Assembly (NCBI RefSeq): GCF_001424145.1
Contig: NZ_LMQM01000003.1
Coordinates: forward strand, 36,729-100,728
Source: Chryseobacterium sp. Leaf404
GTDB taxonomy: Bacteria; Bacteroidota; Bacteroidia; Flavobacteriales; Weeksellaceae
Reading direction: 5' to 3'
DNA: 64,000 nucleotides
This document shows, piece by piece, positions 1-9,479 of this stretch. Position 1 is the first letter of the stretch. Each line of letters begins with the position of its first letter. A program made the translations under genes and the position numbers. The notes below the pieces were generated by a model. It was given only the letters and a program-made list of their open reading frames with translations, did no database searches and had not been told where the DNA came from.

Positions 1-645
1 CAGTGACACGGTTGGCAATCCAATGTTTGTCGTTTTTCTTTCTTCAAAATGAGCAGTCAGGAGCGTATTAAACTTTGTAACGGTAGAGCCGGTCAGTTCT
101 TTTCTGTTTATAAACTGTCTTTTGTAAAAACGCTGTGCATATTTGAGCAACGAGTCCAGATGGCTCACAATAATGGCTTTGCTTAGTTCGTCGGTGTTAT
201 TATGGTATTCTTTTTCAATGCTGAAATACAAGTTCCAGATGATATCCTCTTCCGATGGTGAAAGATGCAGCGCCTCATTAACCTCATAATCAAAATAACC
301 ATATTTTCTTACTTCGTTGTGAAGAAGCGTTCCCGGCAAAAAATCTTGATGGATGATTATTAAAAAACCCTTTTCTTCCAACTGAACATTTTTAAAGACC
401 ACTTTTTGCTGCGGCTTTACAAAAGACATGGAACCAAGATCATGGTCGTATTTTGTTTTTCCGTAGTGCATGCTGCCCGATCTTAATTTTTTAAATCCGA
501 TGATGTAAAAATCTGACGTAAACTCGATTACAGTATTTCCGTCACATGCTCCACGTTCGCCATAAGCGGTACTAAAAAGTGGGTTTTCCGGAGGTTTTAC
601 ACCAAGAGCTTCATGAAGCTCGCTGATTTTTTTGAAATGTTTCAT
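1..645 (-). CDS. AraC-family regulator, 3' part outside window
   Basis: Open frame from the ATG at 645 to the window edge (215 codons, no stop). It starts MKHFKKISELHEALGVK and has the N-terminal ligand-binding layout of Bacteroidota AraC regulators (segments FLIIIHQDFLPGTLLHNEV and KYGYFDYEVNEALHLSPSE). The last visible residues, NIGLPTVSL, are where the two helix-turn-helix motifs normally begin, so the DNA-binding domain lies beyond position 1. It is closely similar in layout to the intact 303-residue protein at 21485-22396, and like that one it sits directly downstream of an SDR gene (stop at 681, 35 bases away, same strand), so the pair is probably co-transcribed. Family assignment is by homology pattern; the inducer is unknown. 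Confidence 0.85.
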   Translation of the reverse strand, partial: MKHFKKISELHEALGVKPPENPLFSTAYGERGACDGNTVIEFTSDFYIIGFKKLRSGSMHYGKTKYDHDLGSMSFVKPQQKVVFKNVQLEEKGFLIIIHQDFLPGTLLHNEVRKYGYFDYEVNEALHLSPSEEDIIWNLYFSIEKEYHNNTDELSKAIIVSHLDSLLKYAQRFYKRQFINRKELTGSTVTKFNTLLTAHFEERKTTNIGLPTVSL

Positions 646-680
646 TGTCGTCAATTCGGATTCTTTTCTATTAAACTCTC

Positions 681-1499
681 TCAACCGTGTGCTGCTATGG
701 AAACATCCTGCCAGGATTCCCATGTATTCAGGCGTTGTTCATAGGTTTGTTTCACCCATGGCAAAGCAATCTTACCGAGAATTAATCGTGATGGAGGATT
801 TTCAGCATCAACCAAGGCAAACAGCGCATTAACCGTAGCTTCCGGATTCCCTGAATCTCCTGCCTGAGCATGTTCCCAGAAAACGTTCTTCATGTCATCA
901 TAAACCGGGATAGGTTCACTTACAGCCAACGACTGCTTGCCATTGAAGTCAGTGTCGTAAGGCCCGGGTTGCAGAAGAGTGACCTTGATTCCAAATCCGG
1001 CTACTTCGGCAGTCAATGTCTCGGTAAGTCCTTCGACTGCGAATTTGGTTGCACTATACAATCCCATGAAAGTAACTGTGTTCAATCCCAATGCGCTCGA
1101 AAGTTGAATGATATGCCCCGAATTTTGCTCGCGCATTACAGGCAGTACTGCCTGAATCGTCCATAATGATCCTAACACGTTGGTTTCAAACTGAGCTCTT
1201 ACATCTTCCTCGGTAAGTTCTTCTACAGCTCCGACGTGGCCGAAACCTGCATTGTTAATTAATACATCGATACCACCAAAGTGGTTTTTTGCAGTTTCGA
1301 TTGCTTCAAAACTTCCAATTCTGTCCGTCACATCAAGTTTTAGAACCAGAAGACTGGAAGAAAATTCTTGATTTAATTCTGCTAATGTATCCGGAGTACG
1401 GACAGTAGCAACTACATTATCGCCGCGTCTTAAAAATGCTTCAGCCCAGATTCTTCCGAATCCTCTTGATGCCCCTGTTATAAAAATTGTTTTTGCCAT
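681..1499 (-). CDS. Short-chain dehydrogenase/reductase (SDR)
   Basis: A 272-residue classical SDR. The dinucleotide-binding motif TGASRGFGR is at about residues 8-16, NNAG at about 86-89, the catalytic Ser in IIQLSSALG and the catalytic pair in YSATK near residues 156-160, so all active-site residues are present. It belongs to the group often labelled SDR-family oxidoreductase, with carbonyl or alcohol substrates that cannot be told from sequence. NAD(P) preference is uncertain, although the basic Arg after the second beta strand (TVRTPD) suggests NADPH. It is upstream of the AraC gene at 1-645, with its own promoter-like TACTTTTG box at 1562-1569. Cytoplasmic. Confidence 0.9.
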   Translation of the reverse strand: MAKTIFITGASRGFGRIWAEAFLRRGDNVVATVRTPDTLAELNQEFSSSLLVLKLDVTDRIGSFEAIETAKNHFGGIDVLINNAGFGHVGAVEELTEEDVRAQFETNVLGSLWTIQAVLPVMREQNSGHIIQLSSALGLNTVTFMGLYSATKFAVEGLTETLTAEVAGFGIKVTLLQPGPYDTDFNGKQSLAVSEPIPVYDDMKNVFWEHAQAGDSGNPEATVNALFALVDAENPPSRLILGKIALPWVKQTYEQRLNTWESWQDVSIAAHG

Positions 1500-1561
1500 T
1501 ATATTATTTTAAATATTTGATATGGACAAAGTTCCGTCAATTAATACCTGCGATTGTGATA

Positions 1562-1569
1562 CAAAAGTA
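1562..1569 (-). promoter_or_regulatory. Bacteroidota -7 box (TACTTTTG) for the SDR/AraC pair
   Basis: The minus strand reads TACTTTTG, a match to the Bacteroidota -7 consensus TAnnTTTG, 63 bases before the SDR start. No clear -33 TTTG was found, so this is a consensus-based call only. Confidence 0.5.
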
Positions 1570-1701
1570 GGCAATAATGAAACGTTTTTACGATGGTCTT
1601 TCTTCTTATCGCTATGTTTTTGACTGGTGTAAAGCATATCAGTAAAATTATTTTTCACACAACAACCTGAAGTGTTTAATAGGTCTTAGCGCAAAGAATA
1701 T

Positions 1702-2292
1702 TCAGATCTTATTGGTGAAGAAATATTTTAAAATGTTCTTTTTTCTGTTTTGTTCCGTATCTGTCTTGACTGTTTTATCTAAAGGATGATGGTTTGAAGT
1801 AAAAAATTTGGAATAGATAAATGAGCAATTTGTTAAGGTAAACAAATCTGCTAAAAAACAATCCGGTGTAAGGTAATTCAGTTTTCTTTCTTCAATACAC
1901 AGTTGAATCTGCGAAAGAAAATCTTTGTAAGTACCTGCAATAGATTTAAAATAATCCTGAAAAATTAAGTTGTTTTCGTACTGAGACATAATATAAACAT
2001 CTAAAAAAGGAAATAATTTTGATGTCACTTCTGATTGGTTGATATATTTATCGATTTTACAAAGCAAAGGATCTTCGGCAAGCAAAACACTGTATTTTGG
2101 GACTACAATATTACTGATGATCTCTTTATCAACAATTGAAAGCAGATTTTCTTTTGATCTGAAATAATAATTGATAACGGTACGGCTTACTTCAGACTTC
2201 TCCGCAATATCAGCCATTGACAGCCCAAAATTCCCGTCTTTGAGCAGAAGATCAGTTGCTGCATTTTTTATTTTTGTTTCTGTATCGATCAT
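1702..2292 (-). CDS. TetR/AcrR-family regulator
   Basis: A 196-residue TetR-type repressor counted from ATG 2292 (MIDTETKIKNAATDLLL). A longer frame opens at 2358, but its extra 22 residues overlap the inverted-repeat operator at 2308-2342 and look non-coding, so the downstream start is preferred. The N-terminal helix-turn-helix is clear (FGLSMADIAEKSEVSRTVI then NYYFRSKENLL), followed by an alpha-helical ligand domain with no recognisable signature. The gene lies 132 bases downstream of the efflux channel gene on the same strand and is probably autoregulated through the palindrome. Whether it also controls the pump or the SDR downstream (1499) is open. Confidence 0.88.
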   Translation of the reverse strand: MIDTETKIKNAATDLLLKDGNFGLSMADIAEKSEVSRTVINYYFRSKENLLSIVDKEIISNIVVPKYSVLLAEDPLLCKIDKYINQSEVTSKLFPFLDVYIMSQYENNLIFQDYFKSIAGTYKDFLSQIQLCIEERKLNYLTPDCFLADLFTLTNCSFIYSKFFTSNHHPLDKTVKTDTEQNRKKNILKYFFTNKI

Positions 2293-2307
2293 TACTATTC
2301 GTTTTAA

Positions 2308-2342
2308 ATAGTTGGCAAAAAAAAGTGTTCTTTGCCAACTAT
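2308..2342. promoter_or_regulatory. Perfect 12-bp inverted repeat, likely TetR operator
   Basis: The half-sites ATAGTTGGCAAA (2308-2319) and TTTGCCAACTAT (2331-2342) are exact reverse complements separated by 11 bases, 16 bases before the TetR start. Size and position fit a TetR dimer site that represses its own gene. No second copy of the full element was seen in the window. Confidence 0.75.
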
Positions 2343-2424
2343 AGTTAAGAAAAAACAAGCTTAACAGCTTTTGTTAATGACAATAGCTCAAAATGATAAC
2401 CTGATTGTCTCTAATAATACGGTA

Positions 2425-3864
2425 TTATTGCCAACCACCTCCCAGTGCGCGGTAAAGATCTACAACAGAATTTAGCTTTTGCTGTTTGATATTTGCAAGG
2501 CCTAGCTCTGCCTGAAGTTTATTGTTCTGTGCTACAATTACATCCAGGTAAGTTGCCATATCCTGCTGGAACAATTTGGTAGATGTAGTCACTGCTTTAT
2601 CGGAACGTATGACGAGATCTTTAGTAATGACCTCCCTCTTATCTGCGGATTCAATGTTTGCCAGAGCATTGGAAACTTCTCCCACTGCATTCAGAAGGGA
2701 TTGTTTGAAGTTTAGTTCAGATTGTTCCATTGCTAATTTTGATTGCTCATATTGGGTTTTAAGTTGTTTACCATTAAGCAAAGGCTGAGTAAGAGAACCT
2801 AACGCTGTTCCAAATAAAGACCCTGGAATTTCAAACCAGTTTTTGAAATTAAAAGCGTTTAATCCGCCCTGCGCTGTTATATTTAACGCAGGATACATAT
2901 TTGCTTTTGATACTTTAACATTATAAAACGCTCTCCTGACTGCTAATTCGCTGCTTTTAACATCTGGTCTGTAACTTAGCATTTCAGATGGAATTCCAAC
3001 AGACTGATAAGCCGGTGTGGTCATTTCGCTTAACTTTGAGGTCCTCATAATTTCCGCAGGCATTTTACCAGTTAATATGCTTAAAGCATTTTCCTGAATA
3101 GTGATCGACTGTTCGATCATTGGAATAGTCACCAAAATTTGATCTCTGGAATTTTCCTGTTGCTCTACCGATAAACTCGTAGTAATCCCAAGTTCCTGCT
3201 GCTTGGTGATCATTTTCAATGTCTTGTCAACCAATTCTAAATTTTTATGAGTGATATCCAATTGGTTATCAAGCATCAACAGGTTATAATAACCTTGGGC
3301 AATTTGTGAGATCAATCTTGTTTGCACTGCCTTCGCCGCTTCCTGGGTCTGCAGATAGCTTGCTAATGAGGCTTCTTTTCTACCGCTTATTTTACCCCAT
3401 ATGTCAGCCTCCCAACCTATCGTCACCGTTGATGAATAATCCTCAACATACTTTTGACCTAGAAATTGACTTGTCGTTAAACCATTAAGACTATTATCGG
3501 AAGGACGGTTGATTGATGCGTTGGCGATGTTTAGATTAACCGTCGGAACATTCCCCCACTTAGATTGCTTGTAGCTTAAGGAAGTGATCTCGATCTGTTT
3601 TATGGCAACTTGTAAATCGTTATTCTTCGCTACTCCGCTTTCGATAAGTGAAAGCAAAACAGGATCCGTAAAAAACTGACGATAAGGTATTTTTGCGATA
3701 CCTGTTGAAGCAGAGTCTTGTACCACTTCAATTTGTGTATTGTTCCGGAAACTATCTGGCAGATCCGTAGCGGGCTGTTGATACTTTACCGTTTTACAAG
3801 AAGCAAAACTTAGTAGAATGCCTGCTGCTGCAAAATTGGTGTATAATCTTGTGTTAAAATTCAT
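2425..3864 (-). CDS. Outer-membrane efflux lipoprotein (TolC/OprM, NodT type)
   Basis: A 479-residue outer-membrane channel of a tripartite RND pump. The lipoprotein signal ends at Cys23 (GILLSFASC). Two repeats of the TolC fold follow, with the usual alpha-helical hairpin segments (SLIESGVAKNNDLQVAIKQI early, LANIKQQKLNSVVDLYRALG at the C-terminus; ending LGGGWQ). Length matches the family (450-490). It is the last of three pump genes: the pump stops 79 bases upstream. It would form the duct through the outer membrane for the adaptor and pump encoded at 7151-8329 and 3944-7117. Substrate unknown. Confidence 0.95.
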   Translation of the reverse strand: MNFNTRLYTNFAAAGILLSFASCKTVKYQQPATDLPDSFRNNTQIEVVQDSASTGIAKIPYRQFFTDPVLLSLIESGVAKNNDLQVAIKQIEITSLSYKQSKWGNVPTVNLNIANASINRPSDNSLNGLTTSQFLGQKYVEDYSSTVTIGWEADIWGKISGRKEASLASYLQTQEAAKAVQTRLISQIAQGYYNLLMLDNQLDITHKNLELVDKTLKMITKQQELGITTSLSVEQQENSRDQILVTIPMIEQSITIQENALSILTGKMPAEIMRTSKLSEMTTPAYQSVGIPSEMLSYRPDVKSSELAVRRAFYNVKVSKANMYPALNITAQGGLNAFNFKNWFEIPGSLFGTALGSLTQPLLNGKQLKTQYEQSKLAMEQSELNFKQSLLNAVGEVSNALANIESADKREVITKDLVIRSDKAVTTSTKLFQQDMATYLDVIVAQNNKLQAELGLANIKQQKLNSVVDLYRALGGGWQ

Positions 3865-3943
3865 TAGTTCACTTTGTTACATTGTAGACCGCCTCACAGT
3901 ATGCACTGTTTTTCAGTCTACAATGATATTGTTAATTAATTTT

Positions 3944-6900
3944 TTAGTGTGCTTGATGTTTTAGTTTTGACGGTTCATAATCCCAGACATTATCTTCTAG
4001 CGGAACTCCGCTGATCTTCTCCTGCAGATATTTAAAAACAACAAAAAGGATCGGTGTGATAAAAACTCCCAGAACTGTTCCGAACAGCATTCCGAATACT
4101 GCTGCGTAACCGATGGAGTGATTTCCTATTGCAGAAGGTCCGGAAGCAAACAACAATGGTAACAAGCCTGCTATAAAAGCCAGTGATGTCATTAATATAG
4201 GACGAAGGCGTGCCTTGGCAGCTTCTACCGCAGAGGCTGTCAGACTTTTTCCTGATCTACGTCTCTGCATCGCGAACTCAACAATCAGAATAGCATTTTT
4301 CGCCAATAATCCGATCAGCATTACAAGGGCTACCTGCACATAAATATTGTTGGTAAGGTCACCAAGGGATACCCCTACAAATACACCAAGCAAACCTGTT
4401 GGTATACCTAATAATACAGCAAAAGGAACGATGTAACTTTCATACTGTGCTGATAGGATAAAATAAACGAAGATAAAACACAATGTAAATATGACCGCAG
4501 ATTGACCTCCTGAGGTCTGTTCTTCCCTACTCATTCCTTTCAGATCATATGAAAATCCTGTAGGTAAAGATTGGGCACTCACTTCCTTTAAAGCGGCCAT
4601 TGCTTGTCCTGTACTGTAACCCGGAGCCGGCAATGCCGTAATATTGATCGCATTGAAGAGGTTGTGATGATCTACAACATCCGGACCCTGCGTTTTCTTC
4701 AATGATGCTAGCGCATTAACAGGAACCATTTCTCCAAGATTATTTTTAATAAAGATCCCGTTAATCGAAGCCGGATCTGCACGGAATTCCGGAGATGACT
4801 GGATAAGCACACGGTAATATTTACCAAACCTGTTAAAATCAGAGGCCTGCATACTGCCATAATAGCCCTGCATTGCACCCATCAGGTCTGAAACATTTAC
4901 GCCCAGCTGTTTGGCTTTTACCTCATCTACGACCAATTCATATTGTGGAAATCCGGCATTAAAAGTAGAAAATGCCATCGCTATCTCAGGTCTCTGCATC
5001 AATGCTCCGATAAATGCGTTAGATGTTTCATTGAATTTTGTAAAGGAACCTGAAGTACGATCCTGTAGCACGATCTCCATCCCACTGGTACTACCAAAAC
5101 CGGGAACTGTCGGTACGCCAAGCACAAAGAATGAAGCCTCTTTGATCCCATTTAGCTGCGCCTGCATTTCCGCTATAATCTGATTCAAATTCTGCACGCT
5201 TCCTCTCTCTTTGATTTTCTTAAGCTTAACGAAAAATACCCCGCTGGATGATGAAATACTGGTGTTCATCATATTCAGCCCTGTGACTGAGACTTTACTA
5301 TCTAAAGCAGGGTTTCTTACAAGGTTTTCTTCAGCACGCTGAATAACTTGTGCAGTCCGCTCCTTGGTAGCTCCTGGAGGAAGTGTGACTGTCACCATCA
5401 GAAAAGACTGATCCTCATCAGGAATAAAACCGGTCGGAGTATTGGTGAACATCCATGCAAAAAGTCCAATCACCACAGCCAGTCCTCCAAATGCAATCCA
5501 TTTGTTTTTCAACAAGAACAAAACAGATTTGCCGTATTTAAAGGTCATCTTATCAAATGACGCATTGAATCCCACGAAGAAGCGGTCTTTAAACGATAGT
5601 TTTTTCTGATGGCTGCCATGGCTGTCGTGTTGCTTCAAGAAAATGGCGCACAGTGCCGGGCTTAAAGTCAATGCATTGACTGCAGAAATTATGATGGCTA
5701 TCGCCAATGTCAAAGCGAACTGCTGATAGAAAATTCCAATTGAACCTTCCATAAAAGCTACGGGAACAAACACCGCTGCCATTACCAATGTGATAGAGAA
5801 TATGGCACCTGTTATTTCACTCATTGCAGACATCGTCGCAGCCCTCGGATTAAGCTTTCTGTGTTCCATCTTTGCGTGCACAGCCTCTACCACGACAATG
5901 GCGTCATCTACCACAATACCGATCGCCAACACCAGCGCAAACAAAGTAAGCAAATTGATGGAAAATCCAAGTACACTCATAAAAAAGAATGTACCAACGA
6001 TGGAGACAGGAACGGCAATAGCAGGAATTAAAGTTGACCTGAAATCCTGAAGAAACAGATAAACAACGATAAATACCAAGATGAAAGCCTCTATCAGTGT
6101 ATGGACCAACTGTTCGATCGACATATCAAGAGATTCTTTTGAACTGTATATCACTTTGTACTTTACACCCGGAGGAAAAGATGCAGATAATTCTTTAATC
6201 CTTTTCTGAACAGCAATTTCAATTTCATTGGCATTAGAGCCTGCTGTTTGGTATAAGGCCGTCACGACACCTGGTTTTTTATCAATGAGCGTGGTTATAC
6301 CATAATCATAAGCACTGAATTCAACTTTTGCAATGTCTTTTAGGCGTAAAGTTTTGCCTTCATTATCAGCTCTCAATATCATATTTTCATACTGGGCCGG
6401 TTCTGTATTTTTACCCTTGTAACGGATGACATAATCCAGGGCTTCCTTACTTCTTTCTCCAAAGCGCCCTGGCGCTGCTTCCACATTCTGCGTCTGGATA
6501 GCCGTTATCACTTCCTGTGGTGTAATATTGTAAGAGGTCATTCTTTGAGGATCCAGCCATACCCGCATAGAATAGTCCTTGTTTCCAAAAACCATAGCAT
6601 CACCAACTCCTTTTATACGTTTAAGTTCAGGAACGATATTGATCTTCGCATAATTTTCAACAAAAACATCATTTGTTTTTCCGTCATCGCCATATAACGC
6701 AATGAGCGCCAGCATACTGTTCTGCCGTTTCATCGTGGTCACTCCGATCTGGTTTACTTCTGCTGGCAACTGGCTTGTGGCCTGAGAAACTCTGTTTTGA
6801 ACATTCACCGCAGCCTGATCGGGATCCGTTCCTAATTTGAATACTACGGTTACCATCAGGGTACCACTACTTGATGTCGAGGTTATATAGTCCATATTCT

Positions 6901-7117
6901 CAACTCCATTGATCGCATTTTCCAATGGAGGGGCAACAGAACGGGCGATAACCTCCGAATTTGCGCCTGGGTACGTTGCTGTTACCACAACACTGGGAGG
7001 TGCAATTTCGGGAAATGACGTGATCGGTAATTTTTGCATCCCTACAAGTCCCAATATGACCAGTATGACAGAAATAACAGTAGCAAGTACCGGTCTCTTT
7101 ATAATTGTTTTTAGCAT
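3944..7117 (-). CDS. RND multidrug efflux pump inner-membrane subunit (AcrB/HAE1 family)
   Basis: A full-length 1057-residue RND transporter. It has the N-terminal membrane segment VLATVISVILVILGLVGM, two periplasmic loops and two six-helix bundles. The proton-relay aspartates are in the fourth membrane segment (GIVVDDAIVVVEAV). The repeat symmetry is visible in the C-terminal half (GLLAKNAILIVEFA). It exports hydrophobic or amphipathic compounds using the proton gradient. It is the middle gene of a three-gene operon, starting 33 bases after the adaptor stop. The exact substrate cannot be inferred; the neighbouring redox genes suggest toxic organics but do not prove it. Confidence 0.96.
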   Translation of the reverse strand: MLKTIIKRPVLATVISVILVILGLVGMQKLPITSFPEIAPPSVVVTATYPGANSEVIARSVAPPLENAINGVENMDYITSTSSSGTLMVTVVFKLGTDPDQAAVNVQNRVSQATSQLPAEVNQIGVTTMKRQNSMLALIALYGDDGKTNDVFVENYAKINIVPELKRIKGVGDAMVFGNKDYSMRVWLDPQRMTSYNITPQEVITAIQTQNVEAAPGRFGERSKEALDYVIRYKGKNTEPAQYENMILRADNEGKTLRLKDIAKVEFSAYDYGITTLIDKKPGVVTALYQTAGSNANEIEIAVQKRIKELSASFPPGVKYKVIYSSKESLDMSIEQLVHTLIEAFILVFIVVYLFLQDFRSTLIPAIAVPVSIVGTFFFMSVLGFSINLLTLFALVLAIGIVVDDAIVVVEAVHAKMEHRKLNPRAATMSAMSEITGAIFSITLVMAAVFVPVAFMEGSIGIFYQQFALTLAIAIIISAVNALTLSPALCAIFLKQHDSHGSHQKKLSFKDRFFVGFNASFDKMTFKYGKSVLFLLKNKWIAFGGLAVVIGLFAWMFTNTPTGFIPDEDQSFLMVTVTLPPGATKERTAQVIQRAEENLVRNPALDSKVSVTGLNMMNTSISSSSGVFFVKLKKIKERGSVQNLNQIIAEMQAQLNGIKEASFFVLGVPTVPGFGSTSGMEIVLQDRTSGSFTKFNETSNAFIGALMQRPEIAMAFSTFNAGFPQYELVVDEVKAKQLGVNVSDLMGAMQGYYGSMQASDFNRFGKYYRVLIQSSPEFRADPASINGIFIKNNLGEMVPVNALASLKKTQGPDVVDHHNLFNAINITALPAPGYSTGQAMAALKEVSAQSLPTGFSYDLKGMSREEQTSGGQSAVIFTLCFIFVYFILSAQYESYIVPFAVLLGIPTGLLGVFVGVSLGDLTNNIYVQVALVMLIGLLAKNAILIVEFAMQRRRSGKSLTASAVEAAKARLRPILMTSLAFIAGLLPLLFASGPSAIGNHSIGYAAVFGMLFGTVLGVFITPILFVVFKYLQEKISGVPLEDNVWDYEPSKLKHQAH

Positions 7118-7150
7118 TTTAGTATCATTTAAATATAGCTGTAAATACTG

Positions 7151-8329
7151 CTATCCATTTTGTTTAGCTGCAGTTGTATTCTTTTGCGGAGCCTTCTTGT
7201 CAGAAGACGATTTTGGTATTACAGGGATTCCAGGCTGAAGCCGTTCAAATCCTGAAACAATGTACCGTTCACCAGGTTTCATCCCCTCTGTAACCATATA
7301 GTTGGTGCCACTTTTCCCTGCGATCTCTATAGATTTCTGCACTGCCTTATTGTTCTTATCAAGTGAGAAGAAGTAGATCTTATCTTGTATAGTAGTAGTA
7401 GAGGCTATTGGCAGTAGAACAACATTATTAAAGTTTTGCTTAATAAGGATCTTCCCTGTATTTCCTGCTCTTAATAAAGTATTGGGGTTTTCAAAGCTTG
7501 CCCTCAGCGTGATGGATCCGGTATTGGAATTGAATTGACCTTCTACCGCATCGATCTTACCTTTATTCCCGTAGATTTTTCCATCAGCAATCTGAAGATC
7601 TACCAGAGGGGAATTTTTCATTTTTTCTCCTACGGTGCTTCCAATATTGACATCCTGGAAATTCAAAAAATCAGATTCGCTCATACTAAAATACACATTG
7701 ACTTTATGGATGTCCGACAAAATGGTAATTGGCTGAGCCCCTGACGGTCCGATAAGACTGCCCAATCGATAGTTGATACGACTTAGATATCCGCTTACGG
7801 GTGCCTTGATGGTACAGAATTCATAATTGATCCTAGCAGCCTGTGCAGATGCTTCGGCTTGGGATAAAGATGCCTGTGCGGCCTGATAGGTTGCCTCTGC
7901 CTGCTGAAACTGAAGGTTGGCTACTATTTTCTCTTTTACAAGTTCCTTTCTTCTGTCAAGATCGATTTTTGCAGTTCTTAGATTAGCTCTGGCAACAGAT
8001 ACGGCTGCTTTGGCAGTATTGTACTGCTCTGCGTATATTCTATCTTCTATTTTGAAAAGAGGCTGACCGGCACGTACATAAGAGCCCTCATCAACCAGGA
8101 TCTTTTGCAAATATCCTGAAACTTGCGGACGGATCTCGACGTCCGCTATCCCTTCTATGCTTGCCGGATATTCTTTTGATATAAGTCCATTTCCTTTTTC
8201 AACAGTTGATACTTCCAATTCCATTGGTGGGAATTGCTGAGTTGTTTCATCTTTTTTACAGGACAACAATAACAATACGAGGCAAATATGCCAAGATCCT
8301 ATTATCGATACTCTCCTAAAATTGTTCAT
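7151..8329 (-). CDS. RND efflux periplasmic adaptor lipoprotein (AcrA/MexA family)
   Basis: A 392-residue membrane-fusion protein with a lipoprotein signal (CLVLLLLSCKKDE, lipid Cys at about residue 24). A first lipoyl half (VEIRPQVSGYLQKILVDEG, GQPLFKIED) is followed by a coiled-coil hairpin (AAVSVARANLRTAKIDL to QAEASAQAARINY) and a second lipoyl half (IKAPVSGYLSRI). The beta-barrel and membrane-proximal domains end in GFERLQPGIPV. It is first gene of the pump operon; its promoter region carries TCAGA repeats and follows an AraC gene. The 5' end and upstream DNA are duplicated at 12571-12675. Confidence 0.95.
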   Translation of the reverse strand: MNNFRRVSIIGSWHICLVLLLLSCKKDETTQQFPPMELEVSTVEKGNGLISKEYPASIEGIADVEIRPQVSGYLQKILVDEGSYVRAGQPLFKIEDRIYAEQYNTAKAAVSVARANLRTAKIDLDRRKELVKEKIVANLQFQQAEATYQAAQASLSQAEASAQAARINYEFCTIKAPVSGYLSRINYRLGSLIGPSGAQPITILSDIHKVNVYFSMSESDFLNFQDVNIGSTVGEKMKNSPLVDLQIADGKIYGNKGKIDAVEGQFNSNTGSITLRASFENPNTLLRAGNTGKILIKQNFNNVVLLPIASTTTIQDKIYFFSLDKNNKAVQKSIEIAGKSGTNYMVTEGMKPGERYIVSGFERLQPGIPVIPKSSSDKKAPQKNTTAAKQNG

Positions 8330-8349
8330 AAGTTTAAATATTTCGAGTG

Positions 8350-8357
8350 CAAAATTA
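8350..8357 (-). promoter_or_regulatory. -7 box (TAATTTTG) of the efflux operon
   Basis: The minus strand reads TAATTTTG, an exact TAnnTTTG match, 21 bases before the adaptor start. It implies a very short leader. The same box is preserved in the duplicate copy at 12609-12616. Confidence 0.55.
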
Positions 8358-8369
8358 TCAACAAAATAG

Positions 8370-8397
8370 TCAGACTTAAAGGTCAGAAAGGATCAGA
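8370..8397. promoter_or_regulatory. Three TCAGA direct repeats upstream of the efflux promoter
   Basis: TCAGA occurs at 8370-8374, 8383-8387 and 8393-8397, just upstream (minus strand) of the -7 box at 8350. AraC activators bind direct repeats in this position, and an AraC gene (8487-9386) is immediately upstream. The array is conserved in the duplicated segment at 12629-12656 with identical spacing. Assignment of the binding protein is inference. Confidence 0.5.
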
Positions 8398-8486
8398 AAT
8401 TCGTCAAAAAAGAACACGCAAGCTTGAATATGAACATCTTATTTAGCAGTATATGCTTGAAAGTTTATTATAAAATCGAAAAAAAT

Positions 8487-9386
8487 TTAATCTAAAAGAC
8501 TTTTTCTGTAAGAACTCGGAGTTTGCCCGGTATTTTTTTTGAAGAATTTTGTAAATGTCGTGTGATCTTCAAAATTCAGATGAGACATCACGTGATTGAT
8601 TGTGTTATCATTTTTAAATAAAAGATTTTTCGCTTCCGAAATAACCTTATCTTCGATAATTTTCTTAGGTGTTGTAAGAAAAACATCTTTTACTGTTCTT
8701 GTCAAATGCGTTCTGGATATATGGAGTTGATCAGCGTAATACTGAACGTCTTTGTGTGTATGATAATGTGCTCCTACCAAATTGGTGAATTTGATTGCTA
8801 AATCTTCTTTTCTAACACTTACAGTGTCATCATCGCTATACGATCCTTCCTGCCTGAAATTAAAAACTTCATAAATTATCAGTGAAAAATAATGTTTTAA
8901 CATCTGGGGAATAAAAAAGCCACTATCTGGATTTTGTGCATTCAAAATCTTGATTTTACTTATATGAAAAGATATTGAGGAGACCTTTTCCTCATTTAAT
9001 GGTAATATTTTAATAAAGCTGCTGGAAAGAACCTCCAGAGCTTCACGCGACCCCCATTCCAAATTAAGATCTGCAAAAAAAGCGTTAGAGAAAAGAACGC
9101 ATTCAATAATCGTGTCATGAGACATTTCACGGAACTCTATTGTATTATTGGGTAATATTTGTAAAAGACTTGAGGGATCTACATCTATGCACTGCTTATC
9201 AATAACAATTCTGACTCTACCCTGTTTAAATAATAGTATGCCAAAACAACCTGCTCTACTTGGTGCATTTTGTCTGATATTATCTATATCGATTGTAAAA
9301 GCACTGATATTTGTATCAACCAATTTCATAGATTTAAAATCCATAATTTCACATATAAGAGGTACAGGCAAAGCAGTTGTGTTCAT
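8487..9386 (-). CDS. AraC-family regulator next to the efflux operon
   Basis: A 299-residue AraC regulator. The N-terminal half has the cupin-like sensor pattern (GCFGILLFKQGRVRIVID). The C-terminal half carries the two helix-turn-helix motifs: DVQYYADQLHISRTHLTR, then INHVMSHLNFEDHTTFTKFFKK and the usual TGQTPSSYRKS end. It is co-directional with, and 157 bases upstream of, the pump operon, and 93 bases downstream of the NDH-2 gene. It is the obvious candidate to bind the TCAGA repeats in between. Inducer unknown. Confidence 0.9.
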   Translation of the reverse strand: MNTTALPVPLICEIMDFKSMKLVDTNISAFTIDIDNIRQNAPSRAGCFGILLFKQGRVRIVIDKQCIDVDPSSLLQILPNNTIEFREMSHDTIIECVLFSNAFFADLNLEWGSREALEVLSSSFIKILPLNEEKVSSISFHISKIKILNAQNPDSGFFIPQMLKHYFSLIIYEVFNFRQEGSYSDDDTVSVRKEDLAIKFTNLVGAHYHTHKDVQYYADQLHISRTHLTRTVKDVFLTTPKKIIEDKVISEAKNLLFKNDNTINHVMSHLNFEDHTTFTKFFKKNTGQTPSSYRKSLLD

Positions 9387-9479
9387 AAGAAGATTTTTAT
9401 AATAAATGTAGCAGGTAATTTAGTGTATTAAATAGAAAAATTGTTATCTTAAAAGTATCTATTTGTTTAATCCATCAGT

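Larger units (their letters stand above)
8312..8416. repeat. Copy A of a 105-bp duplicated promoter segment
   Basis: This stretch (first codons of the adaptor gene plus its promoter and upstream TCAGA repeats) recurs at 12571-12675 with only a handful of differences and the same length. Weaker similarity continues toward the AraC stop at 8487. Confidence 0.9.
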
